DNA from: WHUA01 sp963711215
GTDB lineage: Bacteria; Pseudomonadota; Alphaproteobacteria; UBA8366
Length of the DNA stretch: 64,000 nt
Direction of reading: 5' to 3'
NCBI GenBank assembly: GCA_963711215.1
Contig: CAVQDH010000002.1
Location: 124,001 to 188,000, forward strand
Below, one piece after another: positions 18,636 to 27,568 of this stretch. The position numbers were made by a program, and so were the translations under genes. The notes below the pieces were generated by a model, which saw only the letters and a list, made by a program, of their open reading frames with translations, did not search any database and was not told the origin of the DNA. Every line of letters begins with the position of its first letter. The first letter of the stretch is position 1.

Positions 18636-19229
18636 ATGAATCGATTTCTGCGCGTAACCATGATGAGCGTCCCGGCGCTCCTGATCGCCGGCGCCGCCGA
18701 AGCGCATATCATCGGGCTGCATCAGCCGATGACCCTTGCGGCCGGCCTTGCTCATCCCTTCCTGGGGCCGGACCATCTCATCGCCATGCTGGGCGCCGGT
18801 GTCTATGCCGGCAGGCGTGACGGTGGCGCTTCCTGGCGGACGCTGCTCGTCGTCCTGGCGGCGGTCGGCGTCGGCATGCTCGTCGGCGTGGGCGGCGTGC
18901 TCCATAACGTGCTGGCGCTCGGCATGGCCGCATCCGGCTTGCTGGTCGGGCTGGCGCTGCTGCTCGAGTGGCGTTTCGGCGCGCCCTGGCTGATGGTCGC
19001 TGCGGTCGTGTTCGGTCTGATTCACGGTCATATGCATGGCGCCGCAATGACGCCGGTGGAAGGGATGGGCGCCTATGCCGCCGGCCTCCTGGCATCGACA
19101 GGGCTGCTGCTCGCCGCCGGCGCCGTCTGCGGCGCGGCCGGCCGGGCCTACCCCTCGGTCGGCGAGACCGCCATCCGGACCTTCGGGGCGGCGGTCAGCG
19201 TCCTGACCCTTTTCCTTGCGGTGACCTGA
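18636..19229 (+). CDS. ureJ: HupE/UreJ nickel permease
   Basis: 197-residue inner-membrane protein with about six or seven hydrophobic segments and a cleavable N-terminal segment ending AGAAEA before HIIGLHQP. HupE/UreJ signatures are HPFLGPDHLIAMLGAGVYAG and FGLIHGHMHGAAM, whose His and Asp residues bind nickel. It starts 15 nt after ureG and is the last gene of the urea locus. It likely supplies nickel for urease. Whether to call it UreJ or HupE rests on context; no hydrogenase is seen here. Confidence 0.9.
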   Translation: MNRFLRVTMMSVPALLIAGAAEAHIIGLHQPMTLAAGLAHPFLGPDHLIAMLGAGVYAGRRDGGASWRTLLVVLAAVGVGMLVGVGGVLHNVLALGMAASGLLVGLALLLEWRFGAPWLMVAAVVFGLIHGHMHGAAMTPVEGMGAYAAGLLASTGLLLAAGAVCGAAGRAYPSVGETAIRTFGAAVSVLTLFLAVT

Positions 19230-19277
19230 GGCGGCGAACGCGCCCGGCCGGATTTTCTCCTTAATGGGTGCATGGCT

Positions 19278-19304
19278 CCGCCGCCTGACGGCTTTCGGCG
19301 GCGG
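19278..19304 (+). promoter_or_regulatory. GC-rich hairpin before the amidohydrolase gene
   Basis: CCGCCGCC (19278-19285) pairs with GGCGGCGG (19297-19304) around an 11-nt loop. It lies 48 nt past ureJ and 114 nt before the next start. It may end the urea transcript, though no T-run follows. Simple GC repeats can make such stems by chance. Confidence 0.3.
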
Positions 19305-19418
19305 CGGCCAATTGCTATAGGAACGGCACGCGGGCCGCGGCCGACGCTGCGGGCAAATCGCGGCCTGAGCAGAGCATCGGGGAAATGAAAATTACGAAGG
19401 TTAACGAGGAGGAATCAA

Positions 19419-20300
19419 GTGAGCATCGATGCACCGCTTTGTGCGGCCCCCGACCCTAATCCGCGTAAGCCAAAGCTTGTCGCGCCGGAAGGAACCTGCG
19501 ACACGCACGCCCATGTCTTCGGACCGCAGAGCCGATATGCCTACTCGCCGGCGCGCGGCTATACGCCACCCGATGCGCCTTACGAGGCCTATCGGCATCT
19601 GCATGCGGTGCTCGGCGTGACGCGGGGCGTGCTGACACAGCCGAGCGTCTACGGGACCGACAATACGGCGATGCTCGATGCGGTCGCGAAAGACCCGGTC
19701 AATCTGCGGGCGGTCGCCGCCGTCGGGGCCGATGTCAGCGATGCGGAGCTGCGACGGCTGAACGATGCGGGCGCGCGCGGCATCCGCGTCAACCTGGTGG
19801 ACAAGGGCGGCATGCCCTTCGCGTCATTCGCCGAGGTGGAAAGCTTTGCCAAGCGCATCGTCCCGATGGGCTGGCATATCGAGTATCTCGTGCATGTGCA
19901 TGACTTCCCGGACCTCGAGGTGCTCGGCCGGCTGCCGGCGGACAGCGTGGTCGGCCATTTCGGCTACATGCACGTGTCGAACGGCGTCGACCATCCGGGC
20001 TTCAGGGCCTTCCTGCGTCTGTTCGAGAAGGGCCGCGTGTGGGTCAAGATGACCGCGCCTTACCGCATCACCGCGCGGCAGACGCTGCCCTATGACGACG
20101 TGGAGCCGGTTGCGAAGGCGCTGCGCGAGACCCGGCCCGACCGCTTGCTCTGGGGCACGGACTGGCCGCATCCGATCTGCCCGAAGCCGATGCCGAACGA
20201 CGGCGGGATGTTCGAGCACTTTGCCGAATGGCTGCCGAGCGACTCCATGCGGCGGCAGGTGATGGCGGAGAACCCGAAAGCGCTCTATGGCTTCGACTAG
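19419..20300 (+). CDS. Amidohydrolase-2 / 2-pyrone-4,6-dicarboxylate lactonase-like protein
   Basis: 293-residue TIM-barrel metallohydrolase of the amidohydrolase-related (LigI-like) group. Start GTG 19419 lies behind GAGGAGGAA. Motifs are the first metal site TCDTHAHVFGP (residues about 28-38), GVLTQPSVYGTDN, the strand-end YLVHVHDFPDL, VGHFGYMHVSNG, and the catalytic-Asp segment LLWGTDWPHPICPKPMPNDGG. In the family these enzymes open lactones such as pyrone dicarboxylate. No other lig genes are seen, so the substrate is open. It ends in a palindrome shared with the convergent comE-like gene. Confidence 0.85.
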   Translation: MSIDAPLCAAPDPNPRKPKLVAPEGTCDTHAHVFGPQSRYAYSPARGYTPPDAPYEAYRHLHAVLGVTRGVLTQPSVYGTDNTAMLDAVAKDPVNLRAVAAVGADVSDAELRRLNDAGARGIRVNLVDKGGMPFASFAEVESFAKRIVPMGWHIEYLVHVHDFPDLEVLGRLPADSVVGHFGYMHVSNGVDHPGFRAFLRLFEKGRVWVKMTAPYRITARQTLPYDDVEPVAKALRETRPDRLLWGTDWPHPICPKPMPNDGGMFEHFAEWLPSDSMRRQVMAENPKALYGFD

Positions 20301-20324
20301 GGAGGCGGCCTTCTAGTCGAGGCC
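20289..20324. terminator. Convergent-gene palindrome spanning both stop codons
   Basis: GGCTTCGACTAG (20289-20300) is repeated inverted as CTAGTCGAGGCC (20313-20324), 12-bp arms with one mismatch and a 12-nt loop. Each arm ends with the stop codon of one gene: the amidohydrolase on plus, the TPP-enzyme subunit on minus. It could act as a bidirectional terminator. Confidence 0.5.
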
Positions 20325-20894
20325 GATCTTCTTCCGCAAGTCGACGACGACCTGCTCGCGCGTGCGCTTCATCCAGGGACGGCGATTGCCGATCGCCTCG
20401 TTCTGGATTTCCGGGTAGATGCGGAGCCGGATGAAGACGGGGCCGGTCTCCTTGAGGATCTTCGGCAACTTCTCCTTGAAGTCCCCGATCTCGGAAATCT
20501 CGTAGACGCGCTCGTAGCCGGCGCCCTTGGCGATCGTGACGTAGTCGACATTCTCGGCGTTCGGCACGGGCTGGCCGCCGGTCGTCGCGTAGACGCCGTT
20601 GTCCAGGATGAAGTGATAGAGATTGGCCGGCTTCTGCTCGGCGATCGTGACCAGCATGCCGAGGCTCATCAGGATGTCGCCTTCAGAGTCGAACAGCACG
20701 ACTTTGCGCTTCGGCTGGGCCAGCGCGACGCCAAGTCCGAAGCCCGCATGGCCGCCCATGGCGGGGTCGCCGAGGGGCAGGTCGAACGGGCCGTCGTTCA
20801 TCGGCACCCAGTTGCGGCCGCCGCGGCCGGGGATGACGATCGAATCGCCACGGTGCTGCTTGAAGAATTCGAGGAGTTCAGCGGTGTGCATCAT
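20313..20894 (-). CDS. comE: Sulfopyruvate decarboxylase-like subunit beta (TPP-binding)
   Basis: 193-residue TPP-binding half of a split 2-oxoacid decarboxylase, similar to ComE and phosphonopyruvate decarboxylases. The start at 20894 (MMHTAELLEFFKQ) follows the comD-like stop by 7 nt. The diphosphate-binding motif is FDSEGDILMSLGMLVTIAEQ, followed by FHFILDNGVY-type residues (FILDNGVYATTGGQP). With ComD it would decarboxylate sulfopyruvate to sulfoacetaldehyde; phosphonopyruvate or another 3-substituted pyruvate is also possible. No xsc, suyAB or phosphonate gene is nearby, so the substrate is inference. Confidence 0.75.
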   Translation of the reverse strand: MMHTAELLEFFKQHRGDSIVIPGRGGRNWVPMNDGPFDLPLGDPAMGGHAGFGLGVALAQPKRKVVLFDSEGDILMSLGMLVTIAEQKPANLYHFILDNGVYATTGGQPVPNAENVDYVTIAKGAGYERVYEISEIGDFKEKLPKILKETGPVFIRLRIYPEIQNEAIGNRRPWMKRTREQVVVDLRKKIGLD

Positions 20895-20901
20895 GGCCGG
20901 A

Positions 20902-21429
20902 TCATTTCTTTGATGGATTGAAGCCGTGGAATTCGTCGGCGACCAGGATGACCACCGGGCCGTTCCGCTTTTTCGCCTCTTCAAAGGCGATGTCGATGCG
21001 TTCCGCGTCCCGGTCGCTTTCGACGACGTAGTATTGCAGGTCGAACGCGTTCAGGAAGCGCTCCGTGTAGGTCGCCGCCGTGTCCTTGTTGACGCCGTGG
21101 CGGGTATAGCCGCGATAGCCGACCATCAGCACGACCGGGATGTTGAGCCCCTTGAGCCAGCCACGGATTGAATCGCCGGATTCCATCATGCCCGTGTTCT
21201 GGATCAGGATGATCGGCTTGCGGCCGCCGGCATGAAGCCCCGCGGCGATCGAGCAGGCATGCCCTTCGCGGCTCACGCCCACGAGCCGCAGGTCGGGGTC
21301 CGACTTCATCAGGAGGTAGAGCCAGTTCGTCTCGCTGTCGGGCAACCAGACCACGTCGGTTACCCCGTTCTTTTTCATCTCCTGGTGCACAGTTTCTGGG
21401 CTGAGCACATTCGGCGATGCGTCGCTCAT
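20902..21429 (-). CDS. comD: Sulfopyruvate decarboxylase-like subunit alpha
   Basis: 175-residue PYR-domain half of the split TPP enzyme. The conserved Glu that activates the cofactor is in GVSREGHACSIAAGLHAGG. IILIQNTGMMESGDSIRG and VVLMVGYRGYTRHGVNKD are strongly ComD/phosphonopyruvate-decarboxylase-like. It starts at 21429 and precedes the beta subunit in a two-gene operon. It is divergent from a peptide ABC transporter gene across 323 nt, which could supply its precursor (inference). Confidence 0.75.
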   Translation of the reverse strand: MSDASPNVLSPETVHQEMKKNGVTDVVWLPDSETNWLYLLMKSDPDLRLVGVSREGHACSIAAGLHAGGRKPIILIQNTGMMESGDSIRGWLKGLNIPVVLMVGYRGYTRHGVNKDTAATYTERFLNAFDLQYYVVESDRDAERIDIAFEEAKKRNGPVVILVADEFHGFNPSKK

Positions 21430-21752
21430 CGATTTTCCCCATTGAGAAGAGGGTGGGCGGATGTTTGGACCGGGCTTGAAGCGCCTTGCGGCGCGGCGGT
21501 CCGGCGTCAGTTGTGGCCCATACGTTCGACCGGTCGTGCCGTGCTGTCAAGACGGAGGAGGAGGCGATGCCGACGGACGATCCCACGGTAGTAATTGGTC
21601 ATAAATGCTGCCGCAAATAGGTCAAGGCTTTCACAGATGCATCATATTAGCGTATGCTCAACGAAAGCCTCAACTGAAGGCTATGCGTAACGACCGGTAA
21701 ACGGTCGAAAAGAAAAAGAAAACGAGAAAACAGGACAGGGAGGAACACGGCC
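21430..21752. other. 323-nt divergent promoter region, comD-like / ABC transporter
   Basis: No credible gene. It contains the palindrome CGACCGGTCG (21527-21536) and a spaced version CGACCG-GTAAA-CGGTCG (21691-21707). The latter is followed by an A-rich leader and the strong ribosome-binding site AGGGAGG of the binding-protein gene. Both sites share the half-site CGACCG and may be operators for one regulator. With 6-bp arms this could be chance. Confidence 0.45.
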
Positions 21753-23348
21753 ATGATGCGGGCATTGCATCTATTTTTGGCGGCGGGTTCATTAATCGGA
21801 CTGTTGTTCAGCGGCCCCGCTTTCGCACAGAAGAGCGGCGGCATCCTCAGGATCTATCACCGCGATACACCGCCCAGCGGTTCGATCCTCGAAGAGGCGA
21901 CCAACTCGACCTTGTCGCCCTATATGGGCGTCTTCAACAACCTGGTCATGTACGACCAGCACAAGCCCACCAACAGCATGGACACGATCATTCCGGATCT
22001 CGCGATGTCGTGGTCCTGGAATGCCGACAAGACGCAGCTCAGCTTTAAGCTGCGCAGCGGCGTGAAATGGCATGACGGCAAGCCGTTCACGGCAAAGGAC
22101 GTCCAGTGCACCTTCGATCTGCTGCAGGACAAGGGCAAGCAGCACCTCCGCAAGAACCCCCGCAAGTCGTGGTTCTGGAATCTGGATAAGGTCACGGTCG
22201 ACAGCGAAGGTCAGGCAACCTTCCATCTGAAGCATCCGCAGCCGGCCTTTATCGCCCTGCTGGCGTCGGGCTATACGCCGATCTATCCATGCCACGTGCC
22301 GCCCGCAACGATGCGGACGCATCCGATCGGCACCGGACCGTTCAAATTCGTCGAGCTCAAGCAGAACGAGCACATCACCTTCGTCAAGAATAAGGACTAC
22401 TGGAAGAAGGGTCGGCCCTATCTCGACGGGATCGAATGGACGATCATCAAGAGTCGCTCGACCCGGACGCTGGCCTTCATCGCCGGCAAGTTCGACATGA
22501 CCTTCAATGCGGATATCACCGTTCCGCTGCTGAAGGACATCAAGGCGCAGGCGCCCAAGGCGGTCTGCGAGCTGCGGGCGACGAATGTCAGCACCAACCT
22601 GATCGTCAACCGCGACAAGCCGCCCTTCGACAACGCGAAGATTCGCCAGGCGATGGCGCTGACCATCGACCGCAAGGCGTTCAACGACATCCTGGGCGAG
22701 GGGACCGGGGTCATTGGCGGCGCGATGCTGCCGCCGCCGGACGGAGTCTGGGGTATGCCGCCCGATTTTCTGAAGACGGTCAGCGGCTATTCGCCCGACG
22801 TCGAGGCGAACCGCGCGAAGGCCCGAAAAATCATGGAAGGCCTGGGCTATGGCCCGAACCATCACCTCAAGGTCAAGGTCTCGACGCGCAATATCGCAAC
22901 CTATCGCGATCCGGCCGTCATCCTGATCGACCATCTGAAGAAGATCTATATCGACGCCGAGCTGGAGACGATCGAGACCAGCAACTGGCACGCGAAGGTC
23001 GCGCGCAAGGACTATACGGTCGGGCTCAATCGGACCGGCCTCGGCGTGGACGATCCGGATGCGCAGTTCTTTGAGAACTATGCCTGCGGATCGCAGCGCA
23101 ACTACACCGGCTACTGCAACAAGGACCTCCAGAAGCTGTTCTACAAGGAAGCGGAGATGACCGATCAGGCCGCGCGCAAGAAGCTGGTCTGGGAGATCGA
23201 TAAGCAGCTGCAGGAAGACGGGGCGCGGCCAATCATAATTCACGATAAGGAAGCGACCTGCTGGCAGCCTTATGTCCACGGCTTCACGATGATGACGAAC
23301 AGCCTCTACAACGGCTGGCGTATGGAAGACGTATCGCTCGATAAGTAG
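21753..23348 (+). CDS. Peptide/opine ABC transporter substrate-binding protein (family 5)
   Basis: 531-residue periplasmic binding protein of the DppA/OppA type (SBP family 5). Signal peptide at residues 1-25 ends GPAFA before QKSGGILRIYHRDTPPSG. Family motifs are SFKLRSGVKWHDGKPFTAKD, GTGPFKFVELKQNEHITFVKN and KIRQAMALTIDRKAF. First gene of a five-gene importer. A long hairpin follows its stop, as with urtA. The ligand could be a dipeptide, oligopeptide or other small molecule; this group is diverse. Confidence 0.9.
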   Translation: MMRALHLFLAAGSLIGLLFSGPAFAQKSGGILRIYHRDTPPSGSILEEATNSTLSPYMGVFNNLVMYDQHKPTNSMDTIIPDLAMSWSWNADKTQLSFKLRSGVKWHDGKPFTAKDVQCTFDLLQDKGKQHLRKNPRKSWFWNLDKVTVDSEGQATFHLKHPQPAFIALLASGYTPIYPCHVPPATMRTHPIGTGPFKFVELKQNEHITFVKNKDYWKKGRPYLDGIEWTIIKSRSTRTLAFIAGKFDMTFNADITVPLLKDIKAQAPKAVCELRATNVSTNLIVNRDKPPFDNAKIRQAMALTIDRKAFNDILGEGTGVIGGAMLPPPDGVWGMPPDFLKTVSGYSPDVEANRAKARKIMEGLGYGPNHHLKVKVSTRNIATYRDPAVILIDHLKKIYIDAELETIETSNWHAKVARKDYTVGLNRTGLGVDDPDAQFFENYACGSQRNYTGYCNKDLQKLFYKEAEMTDQAARKKLVWEIDKQLQEDGARPIIIHDKEATCWQPYVHGFTMMTNSLYNGWRMEDVSLDK

Positions 23349-23406
23349 CTACGCCCCGGGGATCGGCGCCGGCGACCGATGATCGCCGGCGCTGCCCGGC
23401 GCGTAG
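23349..23406 (+). promoter_or_regulatory. Extended stem-loop between binding-protein and permease genes
   Basis: Outer arms CTACGCCCCGGG (23349-23360) and CCCGGCGCGTAG (23395-23406) pair with one mismatch. Inner arms GCGCCGGCGA (23366-23375) and TCGCCGGCGC (23383-23392) pair perfectly around a 7-nt loop. It begins at the first base after the stop. A likely mRNA-stabilising or attenuating element that raises binding-protein output over permease output. Confidence 0.7.
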
Positions 23407-23472
23407 GGGCGCGATCGTCACGCGTGTCGACCCGAAATACGGGAGCACGACCAAGCGCGAGGAAGGTGGACG

Positions 23473-24420
23473 TTGTCAACTTACCTGGTAAGGCGTTTCT
23501 TTCTGTTGGTCCTGACACTGTTCGGCGTGTCGGTGATCATTTTCGTCATGCTTCGGCTGGTTCCCGGCAATATCGCGGATATCCTTTTCGATTCCGCGGG
23601 TTACGTGGACCCGGCCGCAAAAGCGCGGCTCGAAGCCGAACTCGGCCTGAATCTCCCGATCCCGGTGCAGTACGCGCATTGGATTAGCGGCCTGTTCCAC
23701 GGCGACCTCGGCAAGTCCTACGTCTCCGAAATGCCGGCGATCGACGAGCTCGCGCCGCGGATTCCCATCACCGCGGAGCTTGCCGGTCTGTCACTCTTTT
23801 TCGCGATCCTGTTCGGCGTGCCGCTCGGGGTCATCAGCGCCGTCAAGCAGAACAGTCTCGTCGATTACATTCTGCGTGTGGTCAGTCTGAGCGGGCTGTC
23901 GCTGCCGTCCTTCTGGCTGGGATTACTGATCCTGATGGCGTTCGTCCGCTATTTCGACGTTATCCCGATCTATACCGACCCGCCGGCCACCATATGGGAC
24001 GCGCTCCTGCTCTACAGCGTGCCGGCCGCCGCTGTTGGTTTCCGAAGCTCGGCGCTGATCATGCGGTTGACGCGGTCGTCCATGCTCGAGGTCATGCGGC
24101 AGGATTACATCCGGACCGCACGCTCGAAGGGAGCGTCGGAAAATGCGATCAACTACCATCACGCGCTGAAGAACGCGGTCCTGCCGGTCGTCACGGTCAT
24201 CGGCATCGAGGCCGCTTTTCTCATCGGCGGCCTCGTCGTAACCGAGACCGTCTTCAACATTCCGGGCGTGGCGCATTTCCTCGTTCAAGGGATCCTGATG
24301 CGCGATTACCCGATCGTGCAGAACCTGGTGATGCTGATCGCCCTCGTCGTCGTCGTGGTGAATTTTCTCGTCGATATGACCTATGCGGCGTTGGATCCAC
24401 GGATCAAATATTCGAATTAA
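23473..24420 (+). CDS. dppB: Peptide ABC transporter permease, DppB type
   Basis: 315-residue permease with six hydrophobic segments. It starts at TTG 23473 (MSTYLVRRFFLLVLTLFGV) just after GGAAGG. N-terminal DppB marks are RLVPGNIADI and the LGLNLPIPVQYAHW stretch. The ATPase-coupling EAA-like loop is YIRTARSKGASENAINYHHALKNAVLP and the C-terminal mark is AALDPRIKYSN. It pairs with the DppC-type permease 12 nt downstream. Confidence 0.92.
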   Translation: MSTYLVRRFFLLVLTLFGVSVIIFVMLRLVPGNIADILFDSAGYVDPAAKARLEAELGLNLPIPVQYAHWISGLFHGDLGKSYVSEMPAIDELAPRIPITAELAGLSLFFAILFGVPLGVISAVKQNSLVDYILRVVSLSGLSLPSFWLGLLILMAFVRYFDVIPIYTDPPATIWDALLLYSVPAAAVGFRSSALIMRLTRSSMLEVMRQDYIRTARSKGASENAINYHHALKNAVLPVVTVIGIEAAFLIGGLVVTETVFNIPGVAHFLVQGILMRDYPIVQNLVMLIALVVVVVNFLVDMTYAALDPRIKYSN

Positions 24421-24432
24421 GGAGCTCAAGCA

Positions 24433-25326
24433 GTGACCGATATCGACCATAAGGCCGAACTGGCACGGGCGGGCGCCTTTGTCGAAGGCTGGTGGGGTTC
24501 GCTCCTCTTCTTCATGCGACGGTATCCGCTGGGAACGGCCGGCGCCGCCATCATGGCGGTGTTCGTCTTCTCGGCGCTTTTTGCAAACGTCATTTCGCCG
24601 CACGATCCCCTGCTCACCAACGCGTCGTCGTCGCTGGAGGCGCCCGACGGCACCTATTGGCTTGGCGCGGACAATATGGGGCGCGATGTGCTGAGCCGAA
24701 TTATCTACGGCGCGCGCATCTCGCTCATCGTCTCGGTCTCGTCGACCTTGCTCGGCGGCATGATCGGCGTTTTCCTCGGCTTGATGTCCGGCTACCTTCT
24801 CGGCTGGTTTGACCTGATAACCCAACGCATCATCGACATCATGCAGGCGCTGCCGCTGCTGGTCATGGCGCTGGTGATGGCGGCGTCGCTCGGGCCGTCG
24901 ATCCAGAATACGGTCATCGCCATCGCCATTCCGCTGGTGCCGCGCGCGGCGCGCGTCGTCCGCGCCAGCACGCTGTCGCTGCGCGAGATGCCGTTTATCG
25001 AGGCGGCGCGCGCGGGCGGCATGGGCGAGTATCGCATTGCTTTCCGCCATATCCTGCCGAACACGCTCGCGCCGCTGATCGTTCTGTTCACCGCGCAGCT
25101 TGGCTCGGCAATCCTCGTGGAGGCGTCACTCTCCTTCCTCGGCCTCGGCGTGCCGGAGCCCTATCCGTCATGGGGCCGGATGCTGTCGGAGTCGGCGGCC
25201 GACTTCGTCCGCACCGCGCCCTGGCTCGTAATCTACCCGGGAATCGCGATCAGCCTGGCCGTCTTCGGGACGAATCTGCTTGGCGATGCGTTGCGCGACC
25301 TCCTCGATCCCCGGGAGCGAAGCTGA
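24433..25326 (+). CDS. dppC: Peptide ABC transporter permease, DppC type
   Basis: 297-residue permease, starting at GTG 24433 behind AAGGAG. Motifs are ISPHDPLL, YWLGADNMGRDVLSRIIYGAR, MGVFLGL-type helices (IGVFLGLMSGYLLGWFD), and the EAA loop FIEAARAGGMGEYRIAFRHI. SFLGLGVPEPYPSWGRML near the C-terminus is diagnostic. It completes the transport channel with DppB. Confidence 0.92.
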   Translation: MTDIDHKAELARAGAFVEGWWGSLLFFMRRYPLGTAGAAIMAVFVFSALFANVISPHDPLLTNASSSLEAPDGTYWLGADNMGRDVLSRIIYGARISLIVSVSSTLLGGMIGVFLGLMSGYLLGWFDLITQRIIDIMQALPLLVMALVMAASLGPSIQNTVIAIAIPLVPRAARVVRASTLSLREMPFIEAARAGGMGEYRIAFRHILPNTLAPLIVLFTAQLGSAILVEASLSFLGLGVPEPYPSWGRMLSESAADFVRTAPWLVIYPGIAISLAVFGTNLLGDALRDLLDPRERS

Positions 25327-25378
25327 GGCGCTGACAAATGTTTCCAGTGAAAACACACATCGAATAGCGGGCAATCGC

Positions 25379-26449
25379 ATGGCTGAATTCGCAATCAATA
25401 AGATAGAAAAAGCCGAGGAACGCGTGGGAACAGCTTCCGATCCGGTCGAGACGGTGTTGGAGGTGGAAGGCCTCAGCACTTACTTCTTCACCCGCGGCGG
25501 GGTCGTCAAGGCGGTCGACGACGTGTCCTTCACGCTTGTGAAGGGCGAGACGCTCGGTATCGTCGGCGAGTCAGGCTGCGGCAAGAGCATGACCGCGCTT
25601 TCCATCATGCGCCTCGTGCCCACGCCGCCCGGCAGGATCGTCGCGGGCTCAGTTCGCCTCAACGGCGTCGATCTGCTCGAGCTGGACGAGTCGGAAATGC
25701 GCGATCTTCGCGGCAACGAGGTCTCGATGATCTTCCAGGAGCCGATGACGTCGCTAAACCCCGTCCTGACCATCGGCTATCAGATCGGCGAATCCCTTCG
25801 GCTGCACCAAGGCATGACGAAGTCCCAGGCCATGGACCGTGCGGTGGATATGCTGCGTCTCGTGCGCATCCCGGAACCGGCGCAGCGCGCGAGGGAATAT
25901 CCGCATCAGCTTTCCGGCGGCATGCGCCAGCGGGCTATGATCGCCATGGCGCTCGCCTGCAATCCGAAGGTGCTGATCGCCGACGAGCCGACGACGGCGC
26001 TCGATGTCACGATCCAGGCGCAGATCCTCGACCTGATCATCGATCTTAAGGAGCAGCTCGGCACGGCGGTCATCCTGATCACGCACGATCTCGGCGTCAT
26101 CGCCGAAACGGCGCAGCGGGTGATCGTCATGTATGCCGGCCGCAAGGTGGAGGAATGCGACGTGGACGGGCTCTTCGCCGAGCCGCTGCATCCCTATACG
26201 AACGGCCTTCTCGCCTCGGTGCCGCGGCTCGCCATCATGAGCGGCGAGAAGGATCCGGAGCGCCTGACGGAAATTCCCGGTATCGTGCCGGCGCTGAACG
26301 ACCTGCCGGCGGGCTGCGTCTTTGCGCCGCGTTGCCCCTTCGCCGACGCGCAATGCCACGCGGCTTATCCGCCCTACGACCAAAAACGCCCGGGGCATTG
26401 GGCGGCATGCTGGCATTCGGACCGGCTTTACGGAGGCAAGCATGGCTGA
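25379..26449 (+). CDS. dppD: Peptide ABC transporter ATPase, DppD type
   Basis: 356-residue ATPase, start ATG 25379 (MAEFAINKIEKAEERVG). Walker A is VGESGCGKSMTALSI, the signature LSGGMRQRAMIAMAL, Walker B LIADEPTTALDVT, and the H-loop ITHDLGVIAE. The C-terminal oligopeptide domain has the Cys cluster GCVFAPRCPFADAQC. Its end overlaps dppF by 8 nt. The N-terminus is longer than average, so a start nearer TVLEVEGLSTYF cannot be excluded. Confidence 0.92.
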   Translation: MAEFAINKIEKAEERVGTASDPVETVLEVEGLSTYFFTRGGVVKAVDDVSFTLVKGETLGIVGESGCGKSMTALSIMRLVPTPPGRIVAGSVRLNGVDLLELDESEMRDLRGNEVSMIFQEPMTSLNPVLTIGYQIGESLRLHQGMTKSQAMDRAVDMLRLVRIPEPAQRAREYPHQLSGGMRQRAMIAMALACNPKVLIADEPTTALDVTIQAQILDLIIDLKEQLGTAVILITHDLGVIAETAQRVIVMYAGRKVEECDVDGLFAEPLHPYTNGLLASVPRLAIMSGEKDPERLTEIPGIVPALNDLPAGCVFAPRCPFADAQCHAAYPPYDQKRPGHWAACWHSDRLYGGKHG

Positions 26450-27458
26450 GCTGCGGATGGACGTACGGCGGCCACGCGAAGAGGCGCCGCGCAGCAACGT
26501 GCCGGTGCTCGAGGTTACCGGCTTGAAGAAGCACTTTCCGGTCAAGAAGGGGCTGCTGTCGCGAACCGCAGGCTATGTCTATGCGGTCGATGGCGTCAGC
26601 TTCGAGATCGGCGAAGGCGAGACCCTCGGGCTCGTCGGGGAAAGCGGCTGCGGCAAGTCGACGGTGGGCCGGACCGTGCTGCGCCTGATCGAGCCGACCG
26701 ACGGCTCCATCAAGGTCAGCGGCACCGACGTGACCAAGCTCGGAAAAAGCGAGATGCGCCCATACCGGCGCGAGATGCAGATCATCTTCCAGGATCCGTT
26801 CTCCTCGCTGAACCCGCGCATGTCGGCGGGCGATATCGTCGGCGAGCTGCTGCAAGTGCATCGGATCGCCGAAGGCAAGGAGAAGGAAGACCGGGTCGCC
26901 GCGCTGTTCGAGCGGGTCGGCCTGCGCCGTGCGCAAATGAAGGCGTTTCCGCATGAGTTCTCCGGCGGTCAGCGGCAGCGCATCGGCATCGCGCGCGCCT
27001 TGGCGCTGAACCCGAAGCTGATCATCGGCGACGAGCCAGTGTCCGCGCTCGACGTGTCCATTCAGGCGCAGGTCATTAACCTGCTCAAGGACCTGCAGAA
27101 GGAATTCAAGCTTTCCTATCTCTTCATCGCCCATGACCTTGCGGTGGTCGAGCATATCAGCCATCGCATCGCGGTGATGTATCTCGGCAAGATCGTCGAA
27201 TACGCCGACAAGAAGACGCTGTTCACCAATCCGCAGCATCCTTACACCGAAGGACTCCTGGCTGCGGTGCCGATCCCGAACCCGCGGATCAAGCGCGAAA
27301 AGCGCATCCTTCAGGGCGACGTGCCAAGCCCGGTCAATCCGCCTTCGGGCTGCCACTTCCACACCCGTTGCCCCTACGCGAAGGAACGCTGCATGGTGGA
27401 AGAGCCGAAGCTGAGACAGCTCGCGCCCGGCCATTCGGTCGCCTGCCACCTGCGCTAG
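26442..27458 (+). CDS. dppF: Peptide ABC transporter ATPase, DppF type
   Basis: 338-residue ATPase, start ATG 26442 (MAELRMDVRRPREE) inside the dppD end. Walker A is VGESGCGKSTVGRTVL, the signature FSGGQRQRIGIARAL, Walker B IIGDEPVSALDVS, and the H-loop FIAHDLAVVEHI. C-terminal Cys cluster GCHFHTRCPYAKERC. Last gene of the importer, which has the standard SBP-B-C-D-F order. Confidence 0.93.
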   Translation: MAELRMDVRRPREEAPRSNVPVLEVTGLKKHFPVKKGLLSRTAGYVYAVDGVSFEIGEGETLGLVGESGCGKSTVGRTVLRLIEPTDGSIKVSGTDVTKLGKSEMRPYRREMQIIFQDPFSSLNPRMSAGDIVGELLQVHRIAEGKEKEDRVAALFERVGLRRAQMKAFPHEFSGGQRQRIGIARALALNPKLIIGDEPVSALDVSIQAQVINLLKDLQKEFKLSYLFIAHDLAVVEHISHRIAVMYLGKIVEYADKKTLFTNPQHPYTEGLLAAVPIPNPRIKREKRILQGDVPSPVNPPSGCHFHTRCPYAKERCMVEEPKLRQLAPGHSVACHLR

Positions 27459-27568
27459 ATACGAGGGGTGCGGCGGGGGCGTTTCCGGGCGATGGAACCG
27501 GGTCCTGCCTTCTGTTGTTGACGCTTTAGTCATGAGGCGGGAGACCGCTTAACGAACGAGGTATAGCC

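Noticed and set aside
15003..19037. Long antisense frames opposite ureC (about 585 codons) and ureE-ureJ (about 628 codons)
   Set aside because: No recognisable domain, no ribosome-binding site, and fully overlapped by certain urease genes.
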